Shown here: positions 46,290 through 58,930 of the stretch, in pieces
How positions within the stretch are numbered: the stretch's first letter is position 1
How the letters are laid out: each line of letters starts with the position of its first letter
Assembly (NCBI RefSeq): GCF_030272615.1
Contig: NC_081406.1
Coordinates: forward strand, 164,223,521-164,287,520
Direction of reading: 5' to 3'
Source: Cryptomeria japonica
Lineage: Eukaryota > Streptophyta > Pinopsida > Cupressales > Cupressaceae
Length of the DNA: 64,000 nucleotides
The notes under the pieces: generated by a model
The model's database searches: none
Told to the model about the DNA's origin: nothing
What the model saw: the letters and a program-made list of their open reading frames with translations, nothing else
Translations under genes and position numbers: made by a program

Positions 46290-46827
46290 GTATGATCAAC
46301 AACCTGTATTTACTAGAGTAGGTTTTTGATGCTAAATAATTATTGTTGTATAATAGATTAGTTGTTGTTTTCTTTTCCCTAAGTGCTTCGTCCACACCTT
46401 AGTTAGTTGTTAGTTGTTTATGGTTTTGCGGAGGTTTGTAACTGTTGTAAGTTACTACAGTTGTATGAAGTAGACATCCATCATCTAAAAAAATGAATAT
46501 ATGATTTCACTGCCACACATCATACATATCTACCTCATAAAAATAGGATAACTCACAGTAGTTTGATAAGGAGGTGTTATTACCAACCAACTTCTTCTAG
46601 TTCACCAAGTAGATGTATATCATCAATTATAGTGTTTTTTCTTGGTTCACTATCACCAATCAGACACATGTACTTAATGGATTAGCATAATATGTGTCTG
46701 AGATTGAGTTACAATAGTGCAAGTGAATGTGTTTTCTCAGTTTGAGTGACTCTATACCCGATAGATAGCTTTAGGCAGCCGGTTTGGGTACTTAGCTGGT
46801 AAGCACTACGCAGATGTCACCAGAAAA
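46290..46827 (+). other. 3' untranslated region of element G
   Basis: AT-rich, no open frame. It ends CACCAGAAAA against the 3' LTR, a weak purine tract. Confidence 0.6.
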
Positions 46828-49800
46828 TGTTACCCATTTTTATTCTCTAGCTCAATCAAGTGGAGTTGGTCAAGTTTTTATAAATTTAAGGGGACATGTC
46901 TGTTGTTTTTGTTTTGCAGGAGATACTATAGAATTCCATAAAAGAGCTTCAGATGAATGCAAGTGTTCACAACCAAGAAGAACCATACAACATTGCATAC
47001 TTTAAAAGGCATTTTCTTTATTCAAGAATGTCAAATGAAATGCTCCCACACAAGCCATGGGAATAACTACCATAATGCATTATAACAAGAAATGAGACAT
47101 GTAAAAATAAAAGCGTAAACAAAGACAAGGGATCTGTCATTGCCTCGTAATCATGAACCCCCGTAGTTGAGTAACTTCATCTCCAGCTCCTACATAGAAG
47201 TCCCCCCACTGCTCCAAGTGTCTACAAAAGATAGGAGAAAGTTATGTTAGAGCTCGGGATACTATATCCTTGCATATACATAATCGATACATGCATAACT
47301 TACTCCTATAATGCATTATACCATTCCAATCATTATATGCACAAGAAGAAAGTAAATGACATGCATGAAAAGACACTTGAAGTAATACAATAGTCTAAAA
47401 CCAGACTATAGCCTCAATATAATATGGAAAGGTATATGCAGTGAACACATAGTGACATAGTCACAAGGCTACCATGCGATTTTTAAAAGCCAAATAGTGC
47501 AAGAATAGATCTCAACCAGAATATATCATAATATGCTAGTCATTGAAAATTAAGGCTTTACCATCTCCTACAACCAATAAGATATTGATATATCATTGAT
47601 ACAAGGTATGAATACTATCATAATCTCATTGGCATGAAACATGGACAAACAAAATAATAGTGAGCATATTTATACAATGGAGGTACAACCATAGAGCCAA
47701 ACAACTAAAGAAGACAAGAAGACAATATAGAGAAGGCAAGGTAGGCATCTTACCTTGAACAAGATCACTGACAACATAAGAGAATGTATCCATACAACAA
47801 TGAGAACAACTCATGATTGATTAAGATAAGATTTCTATCAAATAAATCAACATAGAAGCATCTGTTACCATGATAGACACTAAAATTGTGCTATAAAAGA
47901 AAGCAACAATAGGTGCAGAAATACTCTTTAGAGCACCCATAGTATGGATAAGTAATTCATTTGTAATTACAGGCATCCACAACAATAATTCATGCAAATA
48001 AAAGCTAAGAGATCATGGAAATTATCATGAGATAAGGCAGAGATGCAGCCATGGTAGCTTGAAGACAGTAAAACAATGCAAAGAGTCTGAAACAGTGATT
48101 GGTAAATGTCATAAGAATCACTATCATAGCAACAACTTTAAAGAGTATCGCTCATTAAAGAAGATATGTCAATGACAATCATTGTTAAAGAGTTCAAGAG
48201 TTTATTGTGTGGTCAAAAGCCTTGAATAATTTGACATAAGTAACAATATTAAAAGATGTCAATAACAACGAAAATCTGAGCAACAGTCATAGCACAATGA
48301 CAAGTAAGGAGCTCTTTAACACTCATTAAGCTTCAAAGACAACAAATAGTGAAGACCTTCAACCACCATAAAGACAACTATCACTGATTAGTGTAGCCAC
48401 TATCAAAATATAATATCTAAGCATACAAGAAGCATATGTTACATAAGCAGCCTTTGGACAATCATTTTCATAGGGAAATATAGAGACAAGGATCACACTT
48501 TTTAAGTCACAAGAGATACCATGTAGTGATTGTCAAAAAAGGAATAGACCACTAGAGGTTAAATGATGAGTTACAATGACACTAGTATGACTATAATAGA
48601 AGTAACAGAGTAGTATACAATAGTCAAAGTTTACAAAATGTAGTCCTACATGTGCTTTTTAACCAAAATCATGGTTCAAAGGGCATCATCCTCAATATTG
48701 TAGTTAAAAGATATACAAATACATAGAATCAGATATGATAGAAAAACAACATTCATAGTGATATTAAATAACAGTGTTGAGCATGATAGTCACAATATCA
48801 CAGTCAAAACCTCAAAATCCAAGTATGCAACCTCTAATAATGCAGATAAATACAAATTTTGCAGGCAACCACGTCAATTTATGACATTTCAAACAACATA
48901 AACATTTCACGTGTTTTTTTTAAGTCAAGAAAAGTACAAAATTGAATTGTTTGGATTGAAAAGGAATGTGCACCTACAATGACTGGCAATGAAAGAAAAA
49001 TCTGCAAAAGCATTTCCAAAAATCCCCTTTCTAACCCTCATGATTTGAAGCTCCCATGGCGACTTGTTTTTCAGCTTCATATTTCCCAGAAAGGCTTCAA
49101 ATTTTTTAGAAACACAAGCATGGTGAATACAAAGAGCATAATAGAGGAAAATATACATCAAATCCAGTCAAAGCCATAGCCTTTAAGGCTCAAATCTTCT
49201 TCCAAATCAAAAAAATGGAGGTCAAACCCTCAGGTTTGAAGGTCATATCATCTTACCATGCATTTTGCACAAGAAAATATGTATTACAAATCTCAAAAAA
49301 ATGCCAAAATAGTGCAGCTCGAACCCTACAGGCAAACCCCATGGCGACAAAGCAAATGAAAAATGCATCGAGTAAAGGGTGAAATGAGGCATTTAGGGTT
49401 CTTTTTTCCCTAAAAATTTATCGAATGACTCAAAGGCATTTCTTTTTTTGGTCTTTATTTTATTTTTTCTCCTTGCCATTATGTCCCCCGTGATGTTTTC
49501 CATCTCATAATATTGCCTATGTAAATGACTTATTAAGTCATTATGTCTTATCACTTAATAATGTCAATGTAAATGTTGATTAAGTGATAATATATAATCA
49601 CTTAATAAGTAGAGAATTTTGAAGCATGGGGTTTTTCTTATTTATAAATTAAATATTAAAAATATTTATTAAAGTTATATTTATTAATTAATTTAATAAA
49701 TATTTTTCTTATTTATATTTATTCAATTTTTGAAGTAAAAGGGCGTGAGAAAAATGTTTATCAAAGTGATAATAGCTTATCACTTTATTAAATGTATTTC

Positions 49801-50835
49801 TTATCAATGTCTTGACTTTATTGTAAAAATGGAGAAAAATAAATATTTAATAAAGTGATGTTATAAATCACTTTATGAGATATTTATCTTATTTTCATTT
49901 ATTGAGAAGTGAAAGGGATATTTTTTGCATTAATGACATTTGCAGGCATGTTTGAAGATATTTAGGGGTCATAAATGCATAGTTAATAGCTTTTATGGTA
50001 AGGGTTGATGAGGCTTGACTTTTGGCTCAAGCCCATCCCCTTCTAGACATGTTTAGACCCCTAAAAAATTGGCTTTTTGAGTTTGATCAACCCAAAAAGA
50101 GGAGGTGGAGTCCTTTTGACTACCTTTTGTAAAAGCATATATACTGCTCGACTTCATTATTTCAGGAGATCTTACTTGTTCACTTTTGGTAGCCTGTAGT
50201 TTTCAGAGTCCTTTCTATAGAAATGGATAATTTTGGAACCCATTTTCAGGAGTAATACAGATTTGTAACACCTTTCAATAGTATTAAGTAGTTCATACCT
50301 TCCTAATTCTTCTGATATTGTATGTCCATAGTGTTAGTACAATTTTTTATGACATTCTTTGTCCTTGAAATTGTATTTTTATGTGGGTATCTTTTGCAGA
50401 AGTATAATTATTTGCAGGTTATAAGTTGTGTGTGAAATAACAGTCTTAGGTTGTGAGAAAGAGTGTTTTCTCCTCTTAGGATTGTAATTTTTAGCCTTCT
50501 TATGAATCACTGATGCAAGTGTTATGATTTATTGGGTTGTGTAGGGGAACCTTTGATTGTTGGCTTTATTGTGTGTTATTTGTTGTGTATTCTCAAGATA
50601 TCATTTGGTGTATCACCTATTAGATTTTCGTTTCAATTTATTTTTTCCTCCTTACTCTTTTCTTAGCAAAATCATTAGAATAGTTAAGTTTAAGTGATAA
50701 CCAGCTAAGAACCAGATTCCTCTGGATGCTAACTCCAAGTTTTAGGCAGTCTACAGGCCTAGGAGTGTTCCCATGTGTCACAAGCTTGTTGAGTTGATAG
50801 CTTAGCAAATAGGGGTGCAGGTTCAAGTGATAACA
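46828..50835 (+). repeat. Element G 3' LTR (about 4.0 kb)
   Basis: Pairs with 6527-10522. Palindromes recur (for example 49850-49876) and the TATA-like motif is at 50138-50143. Confidence 0.92.
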
Positions 50836-50840
50836 AGTTT

Positions 50841-50944
50841 CAAAGCAATGTTTGTGTTTTATATGAATCTTCCATTGTTGTGATATGTTATTTGCATACA
50901 GGTGTTCACTGTGTTCTGTGAGGTTGTATTTCACAACTTTAACA
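50841..50944 (+). repeat. Element H left LTR, second part
   Basis: CAAAGCAATGTTTGTG...CAACTTTAACA, matching about 52106-52209 of the right LTR. Confidence 0.88.
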
Positions 50945-51850
50945 TGGTATCAGAGCTTCAGAGATGAGGCATTCATGTTCGTTTGATTGAGAGATTTTAC
51001 CTATAGAAATTTTTGTATGCAATTTTAGTTGATTTGGACCTCACCATTGAATCTAATATGTGCAAAATACTAAAGACTGACCTTTTGTTTGTCAATTTAT
51101 ATTCACGGGGCTCGATCTGTGATGGTTTGAAGATTCAACTTTTTTTTTTTTTGATCCAGGGGGGCACCTATTTTTTGGAGCAATTTGGAAATAAAAGTAC
51201 CTCACGATTGGATTTGGGAGGTCAATTCCATGAAGTTTGATATATAATTCAACCAATTTGGGCATAGTTTATCTCCGAGGTGATTTTTTTTGCTTGTACG
51301 ACAATACAGTTGCCTGCACGCACTTTGAAAAAAATTGGTATGTTTTTAATTTTTCTTTTTGGCTTATTTTTTCCAAAAAAATTAAAAGAAAATTAAAAAA
51401 AAACAATTCCCAAACTTTATTTTTGAATTTTTTTTAAGCAAAAAAATGAAGGGGAGGGGTGGCCTATGCAGGTCCATACAGCTTGCAGCAAGTCGTGGAC
51501 TTTGCAACAGACCCTACCCAGGCCCTGCTAAGCTTTTTTTGGTGCCCTGTAGTAGGTCGACGTACCTTTCCCAATGCCTAGGCCGCTACGACCAATAGCA
51601 ACAACCCCACCACTGCCGCTGCCATGACTTCCACCTCCATTTTTTTTTCGAAAACCATTTTTCCTTTGTCACACGACCAATATTTTTCAGGCGAGATTTT
51701 TCGATAGGGTATTTTTTTTTACAGGAAGGGAATATTCTATTGACATCAACATGATGTCATGCTAACGTTAGTAGTATGGACCCATTTTTGCTTTCATGCA
51801 TCTAGTCCTTAGTTTTTTTAGCTTCTCCCTAACTTCATCTTAAGTGGGGG
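50945..51850 (+). other. Internal region of element H
   Basis: Starts with an intact iMet primer site (TGGTATCAGAGC, 50945-50956) and ends with purine tract AAGTGGGGG (51842-51850). An open frame of 75 codons (51013-51240) has no motif I know and long homopolymer-coded Phe runs, so I do not call it a gene. A more GC-rich patch at 51450-51630 has no reading frame of note. Confidence 0.75.
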
Positions 51851-52209
51851 TGTTGGAGTAATAAGGTTATATACTTAATCAATTAAATCATATTGATTTA
51901 TTAGTTAAGTCACCTTTTACTTTATTTTCACTTAAGCTAAATTTAGGAAGATAAACTTAGGCCCATTAATAATTAATTCATTATTCATTATTAATTTCTT
52001 TTAGGGTTTATGTTTTTTAGGTTTTGATCTCCTTTTATAAGGATTGATCCCTTTTGTAGTTCTTTATCTGATTATTATTATTGCATATTTTTTCTCTAGG
52101 GTTTCAAAGCAACTTTTGTGTTTTTTTGTGAATCTTTGGTTGTTGTGACAGGCTAATTGCATATAGGTGTTTGTTGGGTTCTATGATGTTGTATTTGACA
52201 ACTTTAACA
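51851..52209 (+). repeat. Element H right LTR (359 bp), uninterrupted
   Basis: TGTTGGAGTAATAAGG...CAACTTTAACA. It gives the empty site for the insertion of G (CTAGGGTTTCAAAGC). Confidence 0.9.
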
Positions 52210-52226
52210 GTTTCAATAGAACAATA

Positions 52227-53305
52227 TGTTGGTATTTTGGATATGTTGATATGGTTTTGTCATTGATGTCAACACCTATCAACTTTGGTTAGTCTAGTGG
52301 CACTTGGAGAATTGACAATATTCACTGGCAAGCAAGTGACTTATGCACAGTCACCGGTATCTTGTTCACCGACATGATATAATGTTCACTGGCACTTGGA
52401 ATAACATGGAAAACACTTGGTTATATTGAAGACATCATTTGGACACTTTGTCTTGGAGATTTGTTCATTGGTATATTCGTGTTTGCATATTTGTTGTTAT
52501 CGGCAAATAGGTCCAGGATAAGCACTTATAGGCTTATCTATTCCAGATCAGCATGACACGCTATGGAGATGATTTATTAATGTTGTAAATGCATTAATCT
52601 GACATGTTGAATCAAATATTGCATCGGTTATTGTTTTACTTGTAAATTGTTTTTATTGTAATATCTTTTGTAAAGCTGACCTATACATTTTGGTCCTAGG
52701 CTTCGGTATATATGTAAGATCTAATTTGTAAGATCGATATGTGATTGAGAAAATATTTGTAATAAGGTATATGCGAGAATAAGTAGAGCAATACACATAG
52801 ACATCATTTGAAGGTTGAAGGAAGATTTTGTGAAGACATATCAGAACTGAACCGGTACTGAATCCAGCATATGAAGATGCTATTTTGAGCAGTACATCAT
52901 TATTGTATTTAACCATCCAATTGTAGTCAGTGTGACTCCTATTTATGTTTGAGCAGTGAGCTCTAGGTGCTTGGCCTTTCTACATGTGCAGACCCCCTAT
53001 TGTATACACATACTATCTGCAGTAGTACCATCTGATTGTGGGTAAGGTTTCCCACCATGGTTTTTCCCCTTACAGGGTTTCCACGTACAAATATTGGTGT
53101 TATGTGTTGTGGATGTTATTTTCTTTTTGTTTCATGCATTAATCTTTACCGGTACTGCAATTAATTGATAAACTGTCTATCGGCATTAAGTTTGGTTTAC
53201 CGGTATTAAGCATTAAGTTTGGTTAAGTTGTTTTTGGTTTGAATTTATTTGACAACTGATTCACACCCCCCCCCCCCTCCTCTCAATTGTCTCTGGGACC
53301 TACCA
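52227..53305 (+). repeat. Element E 5' LTR
   Basis: TGTTGGTATTTTGGATATG...GGACCTACCA. TATA-like TATATAT at 52707-52713. C-run of 13 near 53266. Confidence 0.93.
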
Positions 53306-53307
53306 AT

Positions 53308-53319
53308 TGGTATTAGAGC
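53308..53319 (+). other. Primer-binding site of element E
   Basis: TGGTATTAGAGC, one C-to-T change from the iMet site. Confidence 0.88.
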
Positions 53320-53362
53320 CTAGTCCTCTTTTTCCAGAAGCTTAACAACTTGAGGAGATCTA

Positions 53363-56300
53363 ATGTCTTCTAACTATTTCAGGAAGGACAGTCCTAAACT
53401 TGATGGAACCAACTATGGCATATGGAAGATCAGGATGGAAACACATCTGAATTGCATTGGAAAGGACATCTGGGAAGTTACAAAGAATGGCTATACTGCT
53501 CCTACTCAAAATCAGCATAATCCACCTAACTTGGCTAAAGATGAAGAAAATGATTGCAAAGCAAGAGAAGCACTTTTGAGAGCATTAATAGATCAAAAAA
53601 TCATGAGATTATCAGATAGATCTACTGCTAAAGCTATTTGGGACCATTGGGAAACATAGAATGAAGGAGATTCCACAGTCAAAATTGCAAAACTTGAAAG
53701 CTTTCGGGTTAGGTATGAAAATCTAAAAATGGAAGAAGATGAAAGGATTTCTGCTTTTATGAAAAGAGTAAATGAAATTGTTTTGGGTATTAAATGTTGT
53801 GGAAGAAACTTCAGTGAAGATGAAATTGTTTCAAAAGTTTTAAGAGGATTGCCACCGGCATACAAAATGAAAGTTACTGCTATAAATGAGTTAAGAACAA
53901 TGCCTAATACATTAGTAACTAGAGATACATTGATTGGAAAACTTTCAGCTTTTGAGATTGAGTAATTTGGCCCTATTGCTACTATAAAGATAGATTTAGC
54001 TTTTAAGGCATCAACATCATCTGCATCATCATCATTTTTCAAGTCTGATTGGAAAGCCTTTTATGCAAGAGAACTTGAAGAAAGAAGGAGAGAAAATGAA
54101 GAACTTGAAGCACTATTTGCAAGGAAGATGCCTAAAGGTCCAGTTGGAAGTAAGTATGAAGGTAACACACCCTTTAAATGTTTTAATTGCAATAAGATTG
54201 GTCATATGGCTTCAAGATGCCTTGATAGACATGCAAGATTAAAAGAAGAAGCTAGAAGAACATACAAGCCAAACCCTGAATATCAGAGATACATATTTAA
54301 GAAGAATAAAGACAAATCTTGTTATCTTGTTGATGAAGGAGTCACTAATGATTCTGATGAGGATCTGGCAGACAATGGATGGGTTTTTGTTGCTATAATA
54401 GAATATAAACCGACACCTACTGTTCAACTGATAGAGCATGCCCTGGTAGCTAAAATTGAAGTTAAGGATGAATGGATCATTGATTCAGGATGTTCACATC
54501 ATATGACTGGGGATAAAAGAAAATTCTTGACTTTTCAGGAATATAATGGAGGTCTAGTAAGATTTGGAGATGATAAAGCTTGTTTGATCAAAGGAAAAGG
54601 TACTATATCTCTTCATGGTAAGCATAATACTGACAATGTTTACTATGTTGAAGGTTTAAAGCACAATCTTTTGAGTGTTGGTCAATTAGCTGAAAAAGGA
54701 TTTCAGTTACAATTCAAGAATGGGAAATGCAAAATTATGAACAAAACTGGTTTGGAAATTGCAATCGGTAATCAAACTAGAGGTAATATCTTTCATTTGA
54801 ACAACAGTGAAAAGACATACTTGATTGCACATATTGATGAAAGTCGGCTATGGCATAAGAGACCCTGTCATGTAAATTTTGATTGCATTGTGAAAATCAG
54901 TACTAGTAAAGCAGTTAGAGATTTACCTAAGATTGTTAAACCTCACAATCCGGTATGTAAGGAATGTCAATTTGGAAAATAAGTTAGAGCATCTTTTAAA
55001 AGTATTCCAGAAAAATCCAATAACGCTCTTGACTTAATTCATATTGATTTATGTGGTCCATCTAGAACTAAAAGCTTACAAGGTGATAGATATTTCATGC
55101 TAATCATTGATAACTATTCTAGAATGTGTTGGGTTACTTTTCTCAGAGAAAAATCAGAAGCACTTGCGAAATTCAAGCTATTCAAAGCAATGGTAGAGAA
55201 TGAAACCGATAAGAAAATCAAATGTTTGAGATCAGATCAAGGAGGTGAATTCACATCTAAGGAATTTAATATATTCTGTGAAGTAAATAGAATCAGAAGA
55301 CAACTATTAGCACCCCAGACACCCCAGCACAATGGAGTTGTAGAAAGGAAAAATAGAACTATCTTGGATGCACCTAGAAGTATGTCATCAAAAGCAAATA
55401 TACCACATGTATATTGGAGAGAGGCAGTAAGCACAACAGTCTACACATTCAACAAAGTTCACATCAAAGGTGAAACTAGTAAGACCCCTCATGAACTATG
55501 GTTTAGTATTACCCCTACTCTTAAATATTTCAGAATATTTGGAAGTAAATGCTATATTAGAAGAGATGATTATATTGGGAAATTTGGTCCTAGAAGTGAT
55601 GAAGGAATATTTCTTGGTTATTCATCTAAGAGAAAAGCATATAGATGTTTTAACAAGAGATTGCAGAAAATAGTTGAGAGTACAAATGTGAAAATTGATG
55701 AACAATTTAGAGGAACTTCAAGGTATATAGACTCTGAACTGGCAACGGAGATACTGACAAATGAACCTACATTGAACACACCAGTATCATCTAAAAATTC
55801 CACTGTAACTGAAGAACAACAACAAACGATCATACCCCGGTATGTAAGATTGAATCACTCTAAAGATTAGATAATTGGGAACAAGTATCAAGGAGTTATG
55901 ACAAGAGGAAGACTGGAAAATGAAGAGGTATGTCTTATTTCTCAAATTGAACCAACATCAATTAATGAGGCATGTGAAGATAAACACTAGATTAAAGCTA
56001 TGGAAGAAGAATTAGAACAAATTGAAAAGAATAACACATGGACATTGGTTCCTCGACCTAAAGACAAAAATGTAATTGGGACAAAATGGGTATTCAGAAA
56101 CAAACTTAATGAAGATGGTAAGGTAATCAGAAATAAAGCAAGACTAGTGTGTAAGGGATATTCACATAAAGAAGGAATTGATTACAATGAAACCTTTGCA
56201 CTGGTAGCTAGAATTGAGGTAGTTAGATTATTCTTGGCTTTTGCAGCACACAAGAGCTACAAAGTATATCAAATGGATATTAAATGTGCATTTTTGAATG

Positions 56301-57483
56301 AAGATCTTGAAGAAGAAGTTTACATTGAGCAACCTGATGGATTTTATTTGACAGATAACAAAGATATGGTTTGCAAGTTAAGAAAGCTTTGTATGGGTTG
56401 AAGCAAGCTCCAAGAGCTGGGTATGCTAGACTGAATAAACATCTCTTGAAGATTGGTTTTTCTAAAGGTAATGCTAACAACAACTTATACTATAAAGTGA
56501 CTAATGATGACATCTTGGTTATAGAAGTTTTTGTTGATGATATAATCTTTGGAGGAGAAGATGGATTATGTAAAGACTTTTCTATTGAAATGCAACAAGA
56601 ATTTGAAATGTCTATGATTGCAGAGATAAAATTCTTTTTGGGATTGCAGATTTCATAGACTAATAAAGGTATATTCTTGAGTCAAACTAAGTACTTGAAG
56701 GAGTTACTAAAGAAGTTTGGTATGGAAAACTCTAAACTAGTAAGTACACCTATGACTACAAATGACAAATTATCACTAAGGGATGAATCTACACTTGTTA
56801 ATCCGACTAGGTACAAATCTATGATAGGAGGTTTATTGTATTTGACACAAACAAGGCCTGATATCATTAATGCAGTATGTATTGTTTCAAGATTTCAGAG
56901 TAATCCTAAAGAAAATCACGAATCAGCAGTAAAAAGGATTTACCGATACTTAAAAGGCACTACAAATATTGGCTTATGGTATCCTAGAGATGAAAGCTTT
57001 AAATTATGTGCATACACAGATGCAAATTGGGCAGAAGATGTAGATGACAGAAAAAGTACCACCGACGGAATTTTTTTTCTTGGAAGCAGATTAATTTCTT
57101 GGTTGAGTAAGAAACAAAGCTATACATCTTTATCAACAGCTGAATCAGAATATGTTGCAGCAACAACTAACTATACACAAGTATTATGGCTTAAGCAAAT
57201 GTTGAAGGACATAAAGGTAAAATGTAAGGAACCTATAACTATCTATTGTGATAACATTGCAACAATTGATATATCAAAGAACCTGGTACTACATTCTAAA
57301 ACTAAACATGTTTCTATCAAACTGAATTTTCTGAAAGAGAATGTTGAAGCAAAAGAAGCAAAACTGGTTTATGTGAATACTAAAGAGCAGATTGCAGATA
57401 TTTTCACTAAGCCTCTGCCTAAGGAGACTTTTGAATATCTCAGAGATCAGCATGGGGTCATACCCCCACTAGTAGAGACCTAG
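53363..57483 (+). pseudogene. gag-pol: Gag-Pol polyprotein of copia element E, decayed
   Basis: ATG 53363. Gag core (KLDGTNYGIWKIRMETHL), intact zinc knuckle CFNCNKIGHMASRC (about 54178), protease DSGCSHHMTG, pre-integrase (WHKRPCHVNFD, CKECQFGK), integrase (HIDLCGP; RSDQGGEF; NGVVERKNRT, Asp/Asp/Glu kept), RT (YQMDIKCAFLNE, FVDDIIFGG) and RNase H (AYTDANWAEDVDD, ESEYVAATT, YCDN, ADIFTKPLP). In-frame stops at 53657, 53963, 54980, 55868, 55988 and 56656, plus one frameshift near 56385 in the ALYGLK block. Several stops fit TGG or CAG/CAA to stop. The copy is inactive but less damaged than A. Confidence 0.94.
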
Positions 57484-57865
57484 ACAGTTGATGTTTTTCA
57501 TCAACCGCCAAAACTAACAGAGAAATCTTTTACTCTGGCTTTGATGAGGTGAGCTACTTCTCAGGGGGAGTAGTTGGTATACTGAATAAGTTGGTATTTT
57601 GTATTTGAACCTGGTTTTTGTATTGCTTTGGCATTTGATGTCAAAGGAGGAGAGATAGATATGGAAAAACACAAGGAAAACACATGTTACTCCTAGGGGG
57701 AGACATTGTTATTTTGAGAGAGATTGATTACTCTCTGTATCTGAATTTTGATTTTTGGTTATGATCTCTTTTGGGAGATTGTTGGTTTTTGGTATTTGGC
57801 ATTTCTATTTTGGCACTTTGATGGTTTTTCCATCTTGTGTTGCCATCAATGCCAAAGGGGGAGAT
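57484..57865 (+). promoter_or_regulatory. Purine-tract array and polypurine tract, element E
   Basis: CTCAGGGGGAGTAG (about 57559), CAAAGGAGGAGAGATAG (about 57642), CCTAGGGGGAGACATTG (about 57692) and the final ATGCCAAAGGGGGAGAT (57849-57865). Same order as in element A. Confidence 0.75.
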
Positions 57866-58925
57866 TGTTGGTATTTTGGATATGTTGATATGGTTTTGTC
57901 ATTGATGTCAACACTTATCAACTTCGGTCAGCCTACTGGCACTTGGAGAATTGACAATGTTCACCGGCAAGCAAGTGAATTATGCATAGTCACTGGTATC
58001 TTGTTCACCGACAGGATATAATGTTCATCGACACTTGGAATGACATGGAAAAAACTTGGTTATGTCGAAGACATCATTTGGACACTTTGTCTTGGAGATT
58101 TGTTCATTGGTATATTCATGTTTGCATATTTGTTGTTACCAACAAATAGGTCCAGGATAAGCACCGACAGACTTACCTATTCCAGATCAGCACGACATGC
58201 TATGGAGATGATTTATTAATGTTGTAAATGAATTAAGCCGACATGTTGAATTGGATATTGCATCGGTTATTGTTTTACTTGTAAATTGTTTTTATTGTAA
58301 TATCTTTTGTAAAGCCAACCTATACATTTTGGTCCTAGGCTTCGGTATATATGTAAGATCTTAGTTGTAAGGTTGATATGCGATTGGGAAAAGATTTGCA
58401 ATAAGGTATATGTGAGAATAAGCAGAGTAATACACACATACATCATTTGAAGGTTGAAGGAAGGTTTTGTGAATACATATCAGAACTGAATCGGTACTGA
58501 ATCCAACATATGAAGATGCTATTTTGAGTAGTACATCATTATTGGATTTAACCATCCAATTGTAGTCAGTGTGACTCCTATTTGTGTTTGAGAAGTGAGC
58601 TCTAGGCACTTGGCCTTTTTGCATGTGCAGACCCCCTATTGTACACACATACTATCTGCAGTAGTACCATCTGATTGTGGGTAAGGTTTCCCACCATGGT
58701 TTTTCCCCTTACAGGGTTTCCACTTACAAATATTGGTGTTACGTGTTGTAGATGTTATTGTCTTTCTATTTCATGCATTAATCTTTACCGGTATTGCAAT
58801 TAACTAATAAACTGTCTACCGACATTAAGTTTGGTTAAGTTGTTTTTGGTTTGAATTTATTTGACAACTGATTCAGACCCCCCCCCCCCCTCCCCCCCCC
58901 TCTTAGTTATCTCCAGGACCTAACA
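57866..58925 (+). repeat. Element E 3' LTR
   Basis: Pairs with 52227-53305. It has two C-runs near 58878-58900. Confidence 0.93.
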
Positions 58926-58930
58926 CAATA

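Larger units (their letters stand above)
6527..50835 (+). mobile_element. Element G: Ty3/gypsy (Tat-like) retrotransposon, nested in H
   Basis: LTRs at 6527-10522 and 46828-50835 share start (TGTTAC.CATTTTTATT) and end (CAAGTGATAACA) and align along their length. Internal DNA encodes Gag, protease, an RNase H, reverse transcriptase, a second RNase H and integrase, interrupted by element B between 16586 and 46208. The target duplication is GGTTT (6522-6526) against AGTTT (50836-50840). The intact LTR of H reads CTAGGGTTTCAAAGC across this site, which confirms the junction. Two RNase H domains and long LTRs point to the Tat clade (Ogre/Retand relatives), by established knowledge of that clade. 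All enzymes are broken. Confidence 0.9.
6275..52209 (+). mobile_element. Element H: small non-autonomous LTR element, split by nested insertion
   Basis: The right LTR is 51851-52209 (TGTTGGAG...TTTAACA). The left LTR is the same sequence in two pieces, 6275-6526 and 50841-50944, separated by element G. A copia-type primer site follows the left LTR at once (50945) and a purine tract AAGTGGGGG precedes the right LTR. The internal part is only about 906 bp and has no Gag or Pol motif, so H is a TRIM or LARD-like parasite of about 1.6 kb. Flanks are GTCTC (6270-6274) and GTTTC (52210-52214), a 4-of-5 target duplication. The left terminus has lost the G of the TG end. H is the outermost layer of the nest. 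Confidence 0.8.
52222..58930 (+). mobile_element. Element E: copia retrotransposon, same family as A
   Basis: Spans 52227-58925 with perfect target duplication CAATA (52222-52226, 58926-58930). LTRs are 52227-53305 and 57866-58925. It has the same Gag-Pol and non-coding layout as A but different LTR subtypes (TTTTGGATATGTTGATATGG against TTTTGGTATGG in A), so A and E are sister subfamilies and not copies from one event. It lies 17 bp beyond the end of H and outside the nest. Confidence 0.95.

Noticed and set aside
46814-47005. A 63-codon open frame across the start of the G 3' LTR
   Set aside because: It straddles the LTR boundary, and the 5' LTR copy has stops. No known motif.
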